Shown in pieces: positions 1 through 10,863 of a stretch of 64,000 nt of DNA (the first letter of the stretch is position 1; the number at the start of each line of letters is the position of its first letter). This DNA is from Nepenthes gracilis (Eukaryota > Streptophyta > Magnoliopsida > Caryophyllales > Nepenthaceae). Where the stretch lies: the NCBI GenBank assembly GCA_033239525.1, contig BSYO01000031.1, forward strand, positions 1,984,001 through 2,048,000. Direction: 5' to 3'. Below the pieces are notes generated by a model. The model did no database searches. It saw only the letters and a list, made by a program, of their open reading frames with translations, and was not told the DNA's origin. The position numbers were made by a program, and so were the translations under genes.

Positions 1-1122
1 GTATACGGGGGCACCTTCGGAGGCGAAGACGGCTTCTCTGGACTGGCTGGTTGAGCTGGTGGAGAAGAATCTAAGGGACTTCCAGAGAGACCACTTGGTT
101 TCTTGTGTGGAGGCAAAGAAGGCCAACTGGGGGCCTCCATCTCCAATCTAAAAATTGAGAATCCCGCCGCCGGAGGTTTTGCAGAAAAAGAAGAGGAAGA
201 ACGGTTTTATTGTTGGTCCCCGCCCATCTGATTCAAGTCCTCCCAATCCACGGCAAAAGAGGGTGGCCTCGGTGGCGTCTTCTTCGTCGTCCTCTGGGCC
301 TAACTATCTCTTTGTTGGACGTTTTGTGGGCGTTGGCGCCGCATCTAAGATAGAAGTTGGGTTGGCGATTGAGGCCTATAAGACCAAGTTGGGCGGAAGC
401 GTTGTTCTGGAGCAGCCTGTGCGGTCGGGGTCTACTCGGGAGCCACCCATCGAGGCGCCTGGGCCATGAGAGCCATCAATGGGATCGCCTGTTGAGGTAA
501 TTCTGGCGGAGCAGCAGGAGCAGATTTTGGAGTCCCCTACCGTTCCCAGGGAACCAGCCAGGAGGGAGGACACTCCAGAGGATCCCATGGCGGAGTTCAT
601 GGTTAAGGTCGCCGCCAGCCCTGCTGATGTTGGTCCCCTTCCTAGCTCACCACCTTTTGCGTCGGAACTGGGTGCGAGGCCAGACAAGCTAGCACGGAGA
701 ATTTGGGAGGTATGGATTCTGTTGCCCGCCTTGTTTTTTGATTTGCCTTTTCTAACCCCCTTTTCTTTTTTTTTGTGCAGGTGGATAAAGTATCGAGCGC
801 AGTTACTAAGGCACTCAGGCAGAGAGACTTGGTGATCTATGATAGGGACAAGAAGATCTCCTGGCTCAATGCTAAGCTGGCGACTCTAGGGGATGAGAAC
901 CGTGAGGACGCGGCTGCCTTGGAGGCTATTCTGGCGGCTATGGAGGCGGAGAACTTGAGTTTGAAAGTTGAGTTCGCCCGTTTGAAAGAGGAGAATAAGC
1001 GAGCTAAAGGGCGCCTTGATCAACTTGCTGGGCAAATGACGACCTTAGAGAACGACCCTGAGTCTCGTACTCGTCTCCACGAGGTTGAGGGCATGATGCT
1101 GGTGCGGTTGTGGGAGGGATGA
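1..1122 (+). pseudogene. Spliced antisense ORF of the Tat element (coiled-coil protein, C-terminal part)
   Basis: This frame runs opposite to gag-pol. It is open from base 2 and enters from the left edge. A Lys/Pro/Ser-rich linker (about 155-466) is followed by an acidic stretch (479-709). A 71-bp intron fits at 710-780: donor GTATGG, a pyrimidine tract, acceptor TGTGCAG. Removing it joins codon phase 0 to phase 0 and leads into about 113 residues of heptad-rich coiled coil (781-1119) ending in TGA at 1120-1122. Two in-frame stops, TAA 149-151 and TGA 467-469, break this copy; the second is one C-to-T change from CGA. Proteins of this kind, often annotated as putative gypsy-type transposon proteins, are known from the 3' part of Grande-like Tat elements. 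Their role is unknown. The N-terminal half lies outside the window. Confidence 0.72.
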
Positions 1123-2110
1123 ACATTAGCCGGCGTATTGTGCGGCTGGTTGATCCGGACTTCCTTGTAGATCTTATCAATTTATTGAACTGGTCAGCAT
1201 AGCGTCACGACAGCCTCGTGGGGGAGCCTCGAGACAAACAAAAGCCACCGCCGCCTCCATAGCTTTTGTGATTGTATTTATTATTATTGTTATTACTTTG
1301 AATTCAATGATGTATCTTTTCATTTAGCAATAATACAAGTAGCCTTGTATTTATCACATGCTCTTGCCTTTGTATTTTATTTCTTTGCCTATCTTGGTGG
1401 CCAAATGGGCAGGATTCCTGTGAGTTAGCCGCCCGCCTTCTTTTTGGGGCGTTGATGGCGTCTTTTGGGTCGTCACGTGTGTTAAGTCGGCTTGGAATTC
1501 ACCTGTGAGTAAAGCTTGGTGGCGCTGCCCATGTGTAGACTTGGGGGGCTGTTTTGGTGGAGCATTTTGCTCCAGTCGACCATCGTTGGTTGATCACGCT
1601 ATCTCCTTATGAAGGAGGTCGTCGCGTGTGTTGTGTTAGCCCATAAGATTTTTTTTTGACCGCTAATGGGCCATTTGGATGACCAAGGTTTAGATACAAC
1701 CGCTCATGGGCTGCCTGGATGACCAGGGTTTAAATACGACCGCTTATGGGCAGTTTAGATGACTAGGGTTTAAATACGACCACTCATGAACAGCCTAGAT
1801 AACCAGGGTTTAGTAACAAGAGGGTGAAGGCCCTCTCGACTTAGGGGCAGCTTAGGTTGATTCGAGCCTGCAATGAGAACCACATATACATACACATGCA
1901 GCATGCTAAGGAAACACTTATTTTACTAATTGAATCATGCACACAAATGATCACATATAATTACACAAGATGTATACCTGGGTCCCTACTGGAAGTAGCG
2001 TTTGAGGTGGATCGTGTTCCACGTCCAGGGGACCAACTTTTTGTCTTGGTTTTGGAGCTTGTATGCCCCGTTGCGCAGGACAGTTGAGGCTAGAAAAGGC
2101 CCTTCCCAAT
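1123..2110. other. Tat 3' region between the antisense ORF and integrase
   Basis: About 1 kb of non-coding retrotransposon sequence. It holds the presumed 3' flank of the antisense ORF (AT-rich with TTATTATTATTG-type sequence near 1270-1330) and a 40-bp tandem repeat at 1658-1838. The open frame at 1857-2087 looks accidental: it shows no motif and overlaps repeat-like DNA. Confidence 0.6.
1658..1838. repeat. 40-bp tandem repeat, about four copies
   Basis: Units starting near 1660, 1700, 1740 and 1780 share the pattern ACCGCTNATGGG followed by TTTAGATGACCAGGGTTTA, with an exact 40-bp spacing and a decayed last copy. The array lies inside the Tat 3' untranslated region. Tandem arrays are common in Tat and Ogre untranslated regions. 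Confidence 0.85.
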
Positions 2111-2120
2111 TCGGGGAGAG

Positions 2121-3150
2121 CTAATTCCGGCCGGCCACCTTTCTGGTGGCCTCGATGCTCCGTAAGACCAAGTCCCGTACATCGAGCTGCCTTGCTTTCA
2201 CCTTCTTGTTGTAGTAGCGGGCGACTCGATGTTGGTAGGCTGTGGTCCGTCTTCTAGCGGCATCGCGGGCTCCTTCTAATAAGTCTAGGTGTTCCCAGAT
2301 TTTTTGGGAGTTAGCCTGCGGGTCGAAAGATTCCACCCTAAGACTTGGAAGCCCGATTTTGACCGGAATCACCGCTTTAGTCCCGTAGCAGAGGCAGAAG
2401 AGCATCTCACGCGTTGGTTCCGTTGGAGTTGTTTGGTAAGACCAAAGGATTGAGGCGAGCACGTCTACCCAGGAGCCCCTTACATTCTCCAACTTGGTCT
2501 TAAGCCCGTGGAGTAGCATTCGGTTCGTGTCCTCCACCTATCCATTCGCTTGGGGGTATGCCACTGAAGTGTGGACTAGCCTAATCCCTAGGCTGGTGCA
2601 ATACTTTGTGAAGCGTTTTCCTGAGAATTGAGTTTCGTTATCAGTCACAATGACTTATGGAATGCCAAATCTGCTGATAATGTTCTGGCGGACAAACTCA
2701 AGTGCATTGTGTTCTGTGATTTTGGCCAGCTGGACGACCTCGACCCACTTTGTGAAGTAGTTAATGCTCGCTATGATGAACTTTCTTTGCCCGGTTGCAA
2801 TGGAAAATGGGCCAAGAATGTCAAGCCCCCATTGCACGAAGGGCCACGGCGCCTAAAGGGATTTTAGCTTGGCGGATGGCTGGTGGCGGAGGTTGTTGTG
2901 CAGCTAGCAGCTTTCGCACCTTTTTACAAACTCGAGTGCATCTTTTTTTATGGAGGGCCAATAGTAGCCCTGACGCATGATTTTGAATGCTAAGTTTTTG
3001 CCGTCCATGTGCGATTCTCAAATCCTAAGGTGCACTTCGCTCAAGACGTAGTCTACCTCTTCTGGGGTTAGGCAACAGAGGTACAGAGTTGAGTAGCCGG
3101 GCGATATAGCCGCCCATCGACTATAGTGTACCAGCCGGCTGTTCTCTTTA
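2121..3150 (-). pseudogene. Tat integrase, broken
   Basis: The catalytic core is visible at 2655-2837: WGLDILGPF with the first catalytic Asp, then a TKWVE motif as in plant gypsy integrases. The C-terminal part is at 2121-2537 and includes WVDVLASILWSYQTTP and the RARRRTTAYQ-like helix followed by the KARQLDVRDLVL strand. The zinc-binding N-terminus would be near 2840-3150 but is degraded. The pieces lie in different frames and the core is interrupted near 2540-2650. It would have inserted the element cDNA into the genome. There is no chromodomain, as expected for Tat. Confidence 0.8.
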
Positions 3151-3217
3151 TCCGCCTGGCCTCTCCTGCGTCTTCTGGTAATATTTCATCCACTAGATAC
3201 ATCAGGTAGGGTGTCAT

Positions 3218-3697
3218 TCAGTTTTTCGTCCCGGAGACCTTCATTACCTCCTGTCCCTCTATATTATGAGCGTTCAGGACTTCCCTCGTGCTCCTCGAGT
3301 ACTGTTCTGAATTTTCAGCCACCGCTGCTCTTGCCAACTGATCGGTCTTCCAATTTTCAGTTCTGGAAAAATGGACCAAGGTTAGATTGTCAAAGTTGCG
3401 GATGACCTCCCTTGCTCTGGCCAAGTATTTAGCCATATGTGGGTTATTTGCCTCGAAATTCCCATTAACCTTGTTGACGATCAGCTCGGAGTCACTGTAA
3501 ATAGCCAGTCGCTTGGCCGAACACTCATTTGCTAATCTTAAATCGGCTAGCAGGGATTCGTATTTGGCAACGTTGTTGGTAGCCGGGAAGTCGAGTCTAA
3601 GGGAGTATTTCATCTCAAACCAGTCGGGGGTCGTGAGGACCACTCCTGCTCCACTGCCCGTGTCTGTGGATGATCCGTCCACGTGGAGCACCCATTC
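3218..3697 (-). pseudogene. Tat second (archaeal-type) RNase H domain
   Basis: The domain opens with WVLHVDGSS (first catalytic Asp) and contains KYESLLADL (Glu) and YSDSELIVN (Asp). It ends with KTDQLARAA, where the last Asp is expected. This matches the archaeal-type RNase H that Tat elements carry in addition to the usual gypsy RNase H. It lies downstream of the first RNase H in one 241-codon frame (3218-3943) and is followed by integrase. This is the best preserved part of the element's pol. The catalytic residues look intact although the surrounding polyprotein is broken. Confidence 0.85.
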
Positions 3698-3749
3698 TGG
3701 CGCCTCCATGAGCTGTTCCACGTTCTCTAAGGGCTGTTCTTTAAGAATC

Positions 3750-4250
3750 GGGGTCATGGTCTCAACAATGAAATTGGCGAGCGCCTGCGCCTTTATGGCC
3801 GGCCTGGGCCTGAACTCAATGTCAAACTCGCCTGATTCGATAGCCCACTTTACCAACCGTCCAGAAACATTGAGTTTCTGGAGTATGCTCTTTAGAGGTT
3901 GGTCGGTGAAAACTATGATACGGTGTGTTTGAAAGTAGGGCATTAGTTTTCACGCAGAGAATATGAGGGTTAAGGCCAACTTTTCTGTACACGGGTAGCG
4001 CGTCTCTGGGCTGGTCAATGTTTTGCTTATATAGTAGACCGGTCCTTTGGTATCGGAGTCCTGCCTTACGAGGAGGGAGCTGAGGGACACCTCCGATACT
4101 GCCAAGTAAAGGTACACCTCTTTGTCGACCTTAGGTGATGTTAGTAATGGCGGGCTAGCCAGGTACTACTTCAACTCATTAAAGGCCGCCTGGCAATCTG
4201 TCATCTATTAGAACCCGTTTGATTTTGTTCCCCTCAACGCCTTGAAGAAT
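3750..4250 (-). pseudogene. Tat first RNase H domain, degenerate
   Basis: The end of the ordinary gypsy RNase H/connection region is clear: VFTDQPLKSILQKLNVSGRL, then KWAIESGEFDIEF, in the frame that continues into the second RNase H. Upstream, 3950-4250 still resembles the start of the domain but a stop near 3944 and frameshifts break it. In Tat elements this first domain is commonly degenerate and the archaeal-type domain is thought to supply activity. Confidence 0.75.
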
Positions 4251-4262
4251 GGCCGATACTTG

Positions 4263-5227
4263 TCACCAGACTTTGCTAGAAAGCGGGACAGGGTTATCAA
4301 TCGTCCAGTCAGTCACTGAACATCCTTGACGCTTCGTGGGGGAGCCATGTCCACAAGGGCCTTGATCTTCTTTGGGTTTGCTTTGATTCCTCGTTGGGAG
4401 ATAATGAAACCCGAGAATTTTTTCGAGGCTACCCTGAAGACACACTTAGCCAGATTCAGCTTCATTTGATGCTTGCGGAGCACCGCAAATGACTCCGCCA
4501 GAGCACGGAAATGGTCGCCAGTAATTCTGCTCTTGACAAGCATGTCGTCAACATAGGCTTCCATATTGTGGCCGATCTGTTTTTCGAACATTTTATTCAC
4601 CAGTCGCTGGTAGGTGGCTCCGTATTTTTTAGTCAAAATGGCATCACTTTATAACAATAAGTCTCCTGGTCTGTCATGAACCAGGTATGCTCTTCGTCCT
4701 CCAGACTCATCTAGATCTGGTTATAACCTGAATAGGCATCCATGATGCTCAACAGCTCATATCCGGACGTTGAGTCCATCAGCAGGTCAATCCGAGTAAA
4801 AGGAAAGCTGTCTTTTGGGCAAGCTTTGTTAACGTCTGTGAAATCGATGCACATTCTCCACTTCCCGTTGCTCTTCTTTACCAAGACTACGTTGGAGGGC
4901 CAATCAAGATATTGAACCTCTGATGAATTTTACCATCTAGTAGTTTCTTTACTTCCTCCGGATGGCGATTAACTTTTCCATTGAGTGGTTTCTTCGCTTC
5001 TGCTTGACGGATTTTCGATCCGAGTCGAGGCCCAACTTGGGGACCATTACACGATCTAGAATCCCGAGCATGTCAGCGGGAGTCCAAGTAAAGATGTCAG
5101 CATTCCGTCACAGGAATGTGATCAACTCTTCACGTAGCGCACCGGTGAGTGAGCCGCCGATTCGTATGCACCTTTCTGGATGGCCCAGATTCAGTGGGAC
5201 TAGGTCGGTTGATTCACCAGACTGTGC
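4263..5227 (-). pseudogene. Tat reverse transcriptase, broken
   Basis: The 107-codon frame 4313-4636 holds the palm motif AYVDDMLVKS with both catalytic Asp residues, then the conserved helix LRKHQMKLNLAKCVF and the SGFIISQRGI strand. Weaker RT homology continues through 4640-4960 (a DAYSGYNQI-type motif near 4730) in other frames. Several frameshifts and stops separate the blocks, so no full RT can be made from this copy. Confidence 0.85.
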
Positions 5228-5672
5228 CTACTGTAAAGTTGCCTCGTCTCGATGGTTAAGTTCTCCTACTATTTTGGTGCTGTCGTTAGGAGCGATTTGG
5301 GACATGTAGCATATCCGTCCAGTGACTTGGTCACCCAGTACTTCACCCACACCGTATGGCGCTGGAAATTTCATTTTAAGGTGTGGTATTGAAGTGATGA
5401 CCCCGAACGCTATTAAGTACGGCTGGCCTAGTATTGCATTGTATACAGAGGGCAAGTCGACTACCAAGAAAGTAAGTGTACGGCTTACCACTCTCGGGTA
5501 CGTTCCTAGGGTGACTTCTAGTCGGATCGTCCTTTGAACGGGTACCGATTCGTTGTCAAGGCCATACAATAGGCCTTATGCAGATTTTAACTAACTCTTT
5601 TTTAAGATGAGTTTAAAAAACACATCGAGGTAAAGCAAATCACAAAAACTTTCATTATCAATAAATACTCGT
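5228..5672 (-). pseudogene. Tat aspartic protease region
   Basis: The frame 5228-5569 contains TFLVVDLPSVYNAILGQPYL, the usual second half of Tat proteases (the ILGRP-like motif). Upstream, near 5635-5671, the active-site segment reads FIDNES, where Tat proteins normally have DNG; the Gly is replaced by Glu. A frame break lies between the two parts. The enzyme would cut the Gag-Pol polyprotein, but the substitution suggests it is inactive. Confidence 0.75.
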
Positions 5673-7140
5673 TTCATCTGAGTAGTCAACGCTACCGTCG
5701 AAAACATGTGCTGATACAATAAGGGGGTCTGCATGGGGGGAGACTACATGTGCTAGGTCGTTGTCACTAAAACTAACGACGTTGTCAGTAGTGCGCTGCT
5801 TCTTCCTCCTTTCGTGCTGGTCCCCGTTGTCTGCCGGATTCTTGATCGGCCGGGTGGTGATCATGTTGACCATTCCTACTGCGATCCGATTTCGTGGTGG
5901 AGAGGATCCTGATCCTTCTCCGCCCGCGTTACCAGAGCTCTGACTAGGGCCTTTAACGAACTTGGTGAGGTGGCCCCTTCTGATTAGCTCCTCAATCTCC
6001 CGCTGAAGAGTCTTGCAGTCATCTGTGGAGTGCCTGAGAGATCGATGGAAATCGCAATACTTGGCTGGATTTTCTCCCTCTGCCTTCTTAAGTGATTTTG
6101 GCCAATTAAGGAACTTCTCTCCACGGATCTGCACGATGACATTTAAGTGCGTGTCTGTTAAGGGCGTCAGGTTGATGGGCCCGTAGTCCTTGTGCTCTGG
6201 CGGCCCAATCCTGTGGCGCTTTTGGTGGGAGTGATTACCACTGTTATGTTTCCTCTTTCCTTCAGGCAGGAAAGAGTGAGGCTATTCAAGCCGGTCGGGA
6301 CGTTTTACCTCGTTAGCCTCCTCTGCTGCCACATAGGCCCTGGTGATAGACTTCACTTCTCGAAAGATCTGCGGATTCTTATGCCCCAGGTGTCTAAAGA
6401 ACTCTCCATATGCCAGCGCCGAAATAAAACTGCCCAATTTCATTTTCTCCGTGAGTCGGGGGATCCGCCTGGCTTCTGCCACGAAGCGATCTAGAGATCC
6501 CTGCGGGTTTTCTCCATGTTTCTTCTTATTATGCGACAGATGCCATGGCTATTTCTTCTCCCTGCGGCTGGAGGCATACTGAGACAGGAAAAGATCCGCA
6601 AGCTCCTGAAAGCTTCGGATCGAGTCTAGGGAGAGATGATGGAACCAAATGCGCGCATCCCCTTTTAAGATGAGGGGAAAATAGCGATACATGACTGCGT
6701 CCTCCAGCCCTTGTAGACCCAGATGGGTGCGGAAATGTGAGAGATGATCGACTGGATCTACACTCCCATCGTAAGAGTCAAGGGTGGCATTTTAAACTTC
6801 TCCCAAGATGAGATGATTCAAGATCTCCGCCGTGAAGGGTGATCTGTTGATGTTGGCTGTGCGTTCGTCGTCTTTGAAGACGCGGTTCCATATCTTCTCC
6901 AGCCTTGGATTCGCCGGAACGGCACTAGCAGATCTTTTGGAGTTGAGGTATGCTCTCAACTCCGTTCTCTCCCTGGCTTGTCCCGCAGTCGGATAGCTGC
7001 TATCTCTAGCTGATCTTGCTGCTCAGGAGGCTCCCTCCTAAGCTTGGGGCCTAGATTCCACTCGGGAGTATCCAAGGTTCCTTCGTTTCGGACTTTCATC
7101 CGGAGTAGAGCTGGTTCCTCGCTCCTCACACCTTAAATGG
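5658..7140 (-). pseudogene. Tat gag (capsid/nucleocapsid), broken
   Basis: The capsid core reads in pieces from about 6800 down: DPVDHLSHFRTHLGLQGLED, MYRYFPLILKGDARIWFHHL and the FISALAYGEFFRHLGHKNP segment in the frame 6282-6482. The C-terminal part (5658-6134) has KYCDFHRSLRHSTDDCKTLQ and EIEELIRRGHL, the Cys/His-containing tail typical of Tat Gag in place of a CCHC knuckle. At least two frameshifts or stops separate the pieces. It would form the virus-like particle that packages element RNA. Confidence 0.82.
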
Positions 7141-7525
7141 CTTTGGGCGTGTGAGGATACTGGCGCGGGAGCGCTGGTTAGTCTTCCGGTCCGTCGGGCT
7201 GGAACTTTCTTTCTTTGGCCTCCTCATCTGGATGTCATTGCTGGGGCCACCGCCGATGCAGCTCCTAGCTGTGCTTGCTCCTGGCGGGCGCAGAGTGTTT
7301 AGAGCATTCTATCTGTATTGTGCATGTGCTCCACCAGGTTTTGGAAAAAAGATGTTGGAATTCCACCGGCTACCCCATTGATTACGGCGTCAATGGCGTG
7401 GTCCTGGTTTGGTGAGACTATATCTCAGGCTGGCTCGCTTTCTTGCGCCCTTGTGTTCACCATTTTGTTTAAGAGTGTTGATCGGAGAGAGTTTTTGGAA
7501 AACGCAATTGACTTTTTGTAAGCGC

Positions 7526-7543
7526 TTCCCACAGACGACGCCA
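7526..7543 (-). other. Tat primer-binding site
   Basis: On the minus strand the 5' LTR ends in ATCA at 7545. After one base comes TGGCGTCGTCTGTGGGAA, the sequence usually seen just inside Tat 5' LTRs. It fixes the LTR boundary and the element's orientation. Confidence 0.8.
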
Positions 7544-7544
7544 A

Positions 7545-8616
7545 TGATACACACCTGGATTCGACCTTGAACAAATTCGAATTCGCCTGACTGTTTGGAT
7601 CCGGCTTCGTTTATCGAGTCTGAACCCTGCGCACCACTACAGAAAATAAGAGGTCAAGTACCGACAGGATGTTGTCCCACCAAAAACACTCCGATACTCA
7701 AATCAATAACAAGCCTTCGAACTTTAGAAGGTAAACTGGTAAGCAAAAGAGAGAGAGAGAGAATGAGATTGGTAGGAGTATTGGCCTGTAGATTTAAAGA
7801 CGTTCCCGTGACTCGTTGAGAGTATGATTTTTGACTCAACATTCGCAAGGAACGAGTGGAAGTTACATCCTAAAAGTGTAGAAGCTCTGGAAGACGGTTC
7901 TCAAAGAGCGGGAGAAGTCTCTGTAATCTGAAGGCTTGGAGTGGGATTGGAAGGTGAGCAATTGAGAGAGAGAGGATGCTTTAGTACTGCGTTGTATTTA
8001 GCGTCTGTGTGCATATCTCAGATTGTCAAAAAGTGTGTCCTTCCAGAGTGGAGACTTGGGTTTAGATAGACGGTGGAGAGTGCGACTTTCCTTAACTAGG
8101 AAGGTGTGATCCCTAGCCTGGCGTTGGGCTGCCTTCTTTGAGTAGGTAGGCATACTGGCATGATCTGATGGGACCGTTTTCTTTCTGAGCGGGTAATGGA
8201 TCTCCAGATTATCTGCCTTCCTTTTGTATTTTTGTGACCGTTAGACTCCATTGTTGGTAATGAGAGAGAATCTGGCGCCTTCCTCATGGGGAGAGTGCTG
8301 AATATGTTGATACCTTTTTAGAGGAGATCGACTTTAAGGAAAGCACGAAATCAGGGAAAGGATCGTTGCTTATCGTGTACGGGAACACTTGCCAAGCTGG
8401 GCCTGGCCCGTATTAGGTTTAAGGTCTTTTCGCGGCCTGCTACTACAGTACTTCTGGTCAATAAAAATGTTGACCGTCTTGAAGGAACGCGTTGGTCGTC
8501 TGTTTGTGCGCCGGGCAGTCCACGTTAGCGTGTTGACAGTCTAATGCGTGTCGGGGCTTTTCTAAACTTTGGGCTACTTTTCTTATTCGGCCTGCCAGTT
8601 ATGGGCCGACCCATCA
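7545..8616 (-). repeat. Tat 5' LTR, 1072 bp
   Basis: In element orientation it begins TGATGGGTCGGCCC (8616 downward) and ends GGTGTGTATCA (at 7545). The terminal TGAT/ATCA inverted repeats match the solo Tat LTRs at 16277-17108 and 18296-22032. The inner part shares a CGGAGT-TTTTTGGT-GGACAAC block with the 16277 copy. The LTR carries CT-rich sequence near 7740-7980, where a promoter/leader would lie. The outer flank is an AT dinucleotide tract (8617 on). Confidence 0.85.
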
Positions 8617-8666
8617 ATATATATATATACATATGTATATTTATGGTATGCTCTGTGTGTGTATGT

Positions 8667-9542
8667 TGTTGGGGTCACTTCTATGTGGAGGTGTTATGGG
8701 TCCGAGAACTTATTCCTGTACAACTGAGAACTCTGTGTAGTATAATTTCGAGAATTTTGTAAGCGGCATTTGGGTTTGAGGACTTTGTGCGAATATTTTC
8801 GAGGACTTTGATGAATGACGAGGACTTTGAATAATATCCAAGGTCATTGGTTGAGGTCCGAAGTTCATGTGCTATGCTTGGAGGTATCATTGAAGGTCCG
8901 AGGACTAACACTCAGAAAACGCACGTGGATGCCAACTCTGAAAATTTACAGAGCACGCGAGATCTGTGGGGAATATGCGCAGTCTTTGTAGAGTGGGCGC
9001 TGTTTATGGAAAGTACGATTTGTAGAGTTGTTTTCTGCAAGGCACAACCTCTTGCAGGAAAGAGCTGGTGCAGAGCTGTGCAGGTGTCAGACAGGCTGTC
9101 TGTATGTGTGTCCTCTACGTTGGTTTGGTTGTTGCTTTCAATAGCCTATATATATATTGTATTGTGTGCTGTGTGCAACATAAGATAAGAGTGAGGGTGA
9201 GAAATTTACAAGGGGAGGAAAAGAGTGAAGAAAAGAAGAGCAATGAGTAAAAACAGGTAGTGTTCTGTTGTTCTCGTGCTTTGTTTTTCACCTTTGCCTC
9301 AAAGGGCTTGTGTAGCCGTGAGGTTTATGTAACTATTTTCACATAGTGGATTTATTTGTAAACTAAATATCTCGTAATTTTTCTCTTCAGTTTGTGAAGG
9401 GTTTTCACGTAAAATTTCTACGTCCTTTTTCTTTCTTCTTCTTTCTTCTCCTGCTGCATCTGAGTGCATTCTATCTGACCGGTCATTTAGCACAACAAGT
9501 CTGGTGCCTTTGTGTCCGACCTATCCCTTTTCTGTTCCAACA
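8667..9542 (+). mobile_element. Solo LTR, Ty1/copia type, 876 bp, TSD TATGT
   Basis: The unit begins TGTTGG and ends CCAACA, a 6-bp terminal inverted repeat. TATGT at 8662-8666 and TATGT at 9543-9547 form a perfect 5-bp TSD. A TATA-like tract lies at 9147-9160. The GGGTTTTCACGTAAAATTTC block near 9400 is typical of plant copia LTR ends. No internal domain lies beside it, so the element was lost by LTR-LTR recombination. Structure is certain; the copia assignment rests on the end motif only. Confidence 0.85.
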
Positions 9543-9799
9543 TATGTGTGTGTGTGTATATATATATATATGTGCATTGTGCGTGGTGGGTGTGTGTATA
9601 TAGACGTCAGTGTATACTGGCAGTGTGTATGTAAACTAGCAATATGTGTTTATGCTTTCAGTGTGTGCATATGTGAGTTTGGCAGGCTTAGAATAATAAT
9701 AGCCATTCGGTCATTTAAGTAATTATTCTTGTATCTCCTTGATGAATTCTAATAATCCATTCTTTGTGTTGATTTAGATACGTGTGTACATTTTATTGG

Positions 9800-10863
9800 C
9801 GCTTTATGACAAAATTGAGAAAAACGTATGAAAACATTAAGGTATCGAGTCGAATAGAAAGTTATGACACCCTAGTGTAGTCTACACTCTTCCGATACTA
9901 AATTTATATTCCGAAGATTAAAGTCATTTGGAGGGATACTTATATTCCTGTGAATTTATTGATGGATATCGTACCAAGGTGGTGTTAGGTTTGACTTGTT
10001 GATAAAATGAATATTCTATTTCCAAAGGGACGTAGATCAGAGGATCACGAAATACGTGTGGGTTAACCGATGGGAGTAATAGGAATATTATTCATATGGA
10101 TTGGATACAGTACTTGTACACTACGGCTGGCAAGTATCATAAGATCATAGGTTCGCTTGTCAAATTTGCGAGCACCGGTACCTTGAGGTTTACCCTGCCG
10201 TTAGGGGCGAGTATGTGGATTGTTGGTTTACAATTATGTATAAGATCCGAGAAGACTTTTATGACATTTTATACAAATGAGACATCTTTTGTGATGGGTT
10301 TGATAGAGCCTATACCATTGTTGATATTCAAATTCGGTAGAATTCAATTTGCATCTCTAAGGATTTATTGTCATGTAGCTTTTGAATATTGAATATGACA
10401 GGTTGTTAAATCTCGAATAATTATCGATTTATTTTATGTAATTATTATGTTATTATTATCCGAGACGTTTTATTGTATTCTATTATTTTATTGACTTATT
10501 TACTTCTTTGGTAATTGGCCCATCCTTGTGTTTTGTTTGCTCTAGAGTAAAAGTTTATAACAGGTTAGAAGAGATCGTGCTGTTGCTGAGAAATTTTGGG
10601 ATAGAGATGATATTGGGATTAGAAGCTCGTGACAGGAAATTCTAGAGTTAGTTCAATTGGTTGAGATTTTATTTAATTATGTTATCGGAATTGCGTTCCT
10701 AGAATTATAATATTGTGGATATTTATTATCTTTATGAAATTTATTATGAGAATTATAATTATTATGTTTTAGTTAGTAATGCATTTATGAGGCCGTTTAT
10801 AATTTTGGGTTTCCGTGTAACGGTTTCAGGTTGGGTAAGGTGACTCAAGTTCGGGACGTTGCA
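9800..10863 (+). repeat. Probable old gypsy LTR remnant
   Basis: The segment from about 9865 (TGACACCCTAGTG) to 10863 (TTCGGGACGTTGCA) has the feel of a chromovirus-type LTR and ends much like the LTR ending GGGTCGTGACA at 21701. No matching TSD was found at either end and no pol lies nearby. The frame 10096-10392 has no recognisable motif and is treated as chance. Confidence 0.35.

Larger units (their letters stand above)
1..8616 (-). mobile_element. Tat-lineage Ty3/gypsy LTR retrotransposon, 3' end beyond the window
   Basis: Read on the minus strand the order is 5' LTR (7545-8616), primer-binding site, gag, protease, reverse transcriptase, RNase H, a second RNase H, integrase, then a long 3' region with an ORF on the opposite strand. 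A second archaeal-type RNase H between the first RNase H and integrase, together with an antisense ORF downstream of pol, is the known signature of the plant Tat clade (Grande and Retand are relatives). The 3' LTR must lie to the left of position 1, so the TSD cannot be tested. All pol domains have stops or frameshifts, so the copy is probably non-autonomous but could have been mobilised in trans. The clade call is strong. The family name is not known. Confidence 0.9.

Noticed and set aside
1857..2087. 76-codon plus-strand frame next to the Tat integrase
   Set aside because: No recognisable motif; it overlaps the decayed 3' region and the integrase end on the other strand.
10096..10392. 98-codon plus-strand frame
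   Set aside because: Sequence context looks like an old LTR; no protein motif is visible and no neighbouring coding exon exists.
9865..10863. A proven solo LTR at this place
   Set aside because: Flanks AGTTA and AATAT do not match. Only a low-confidence remnant is reported.
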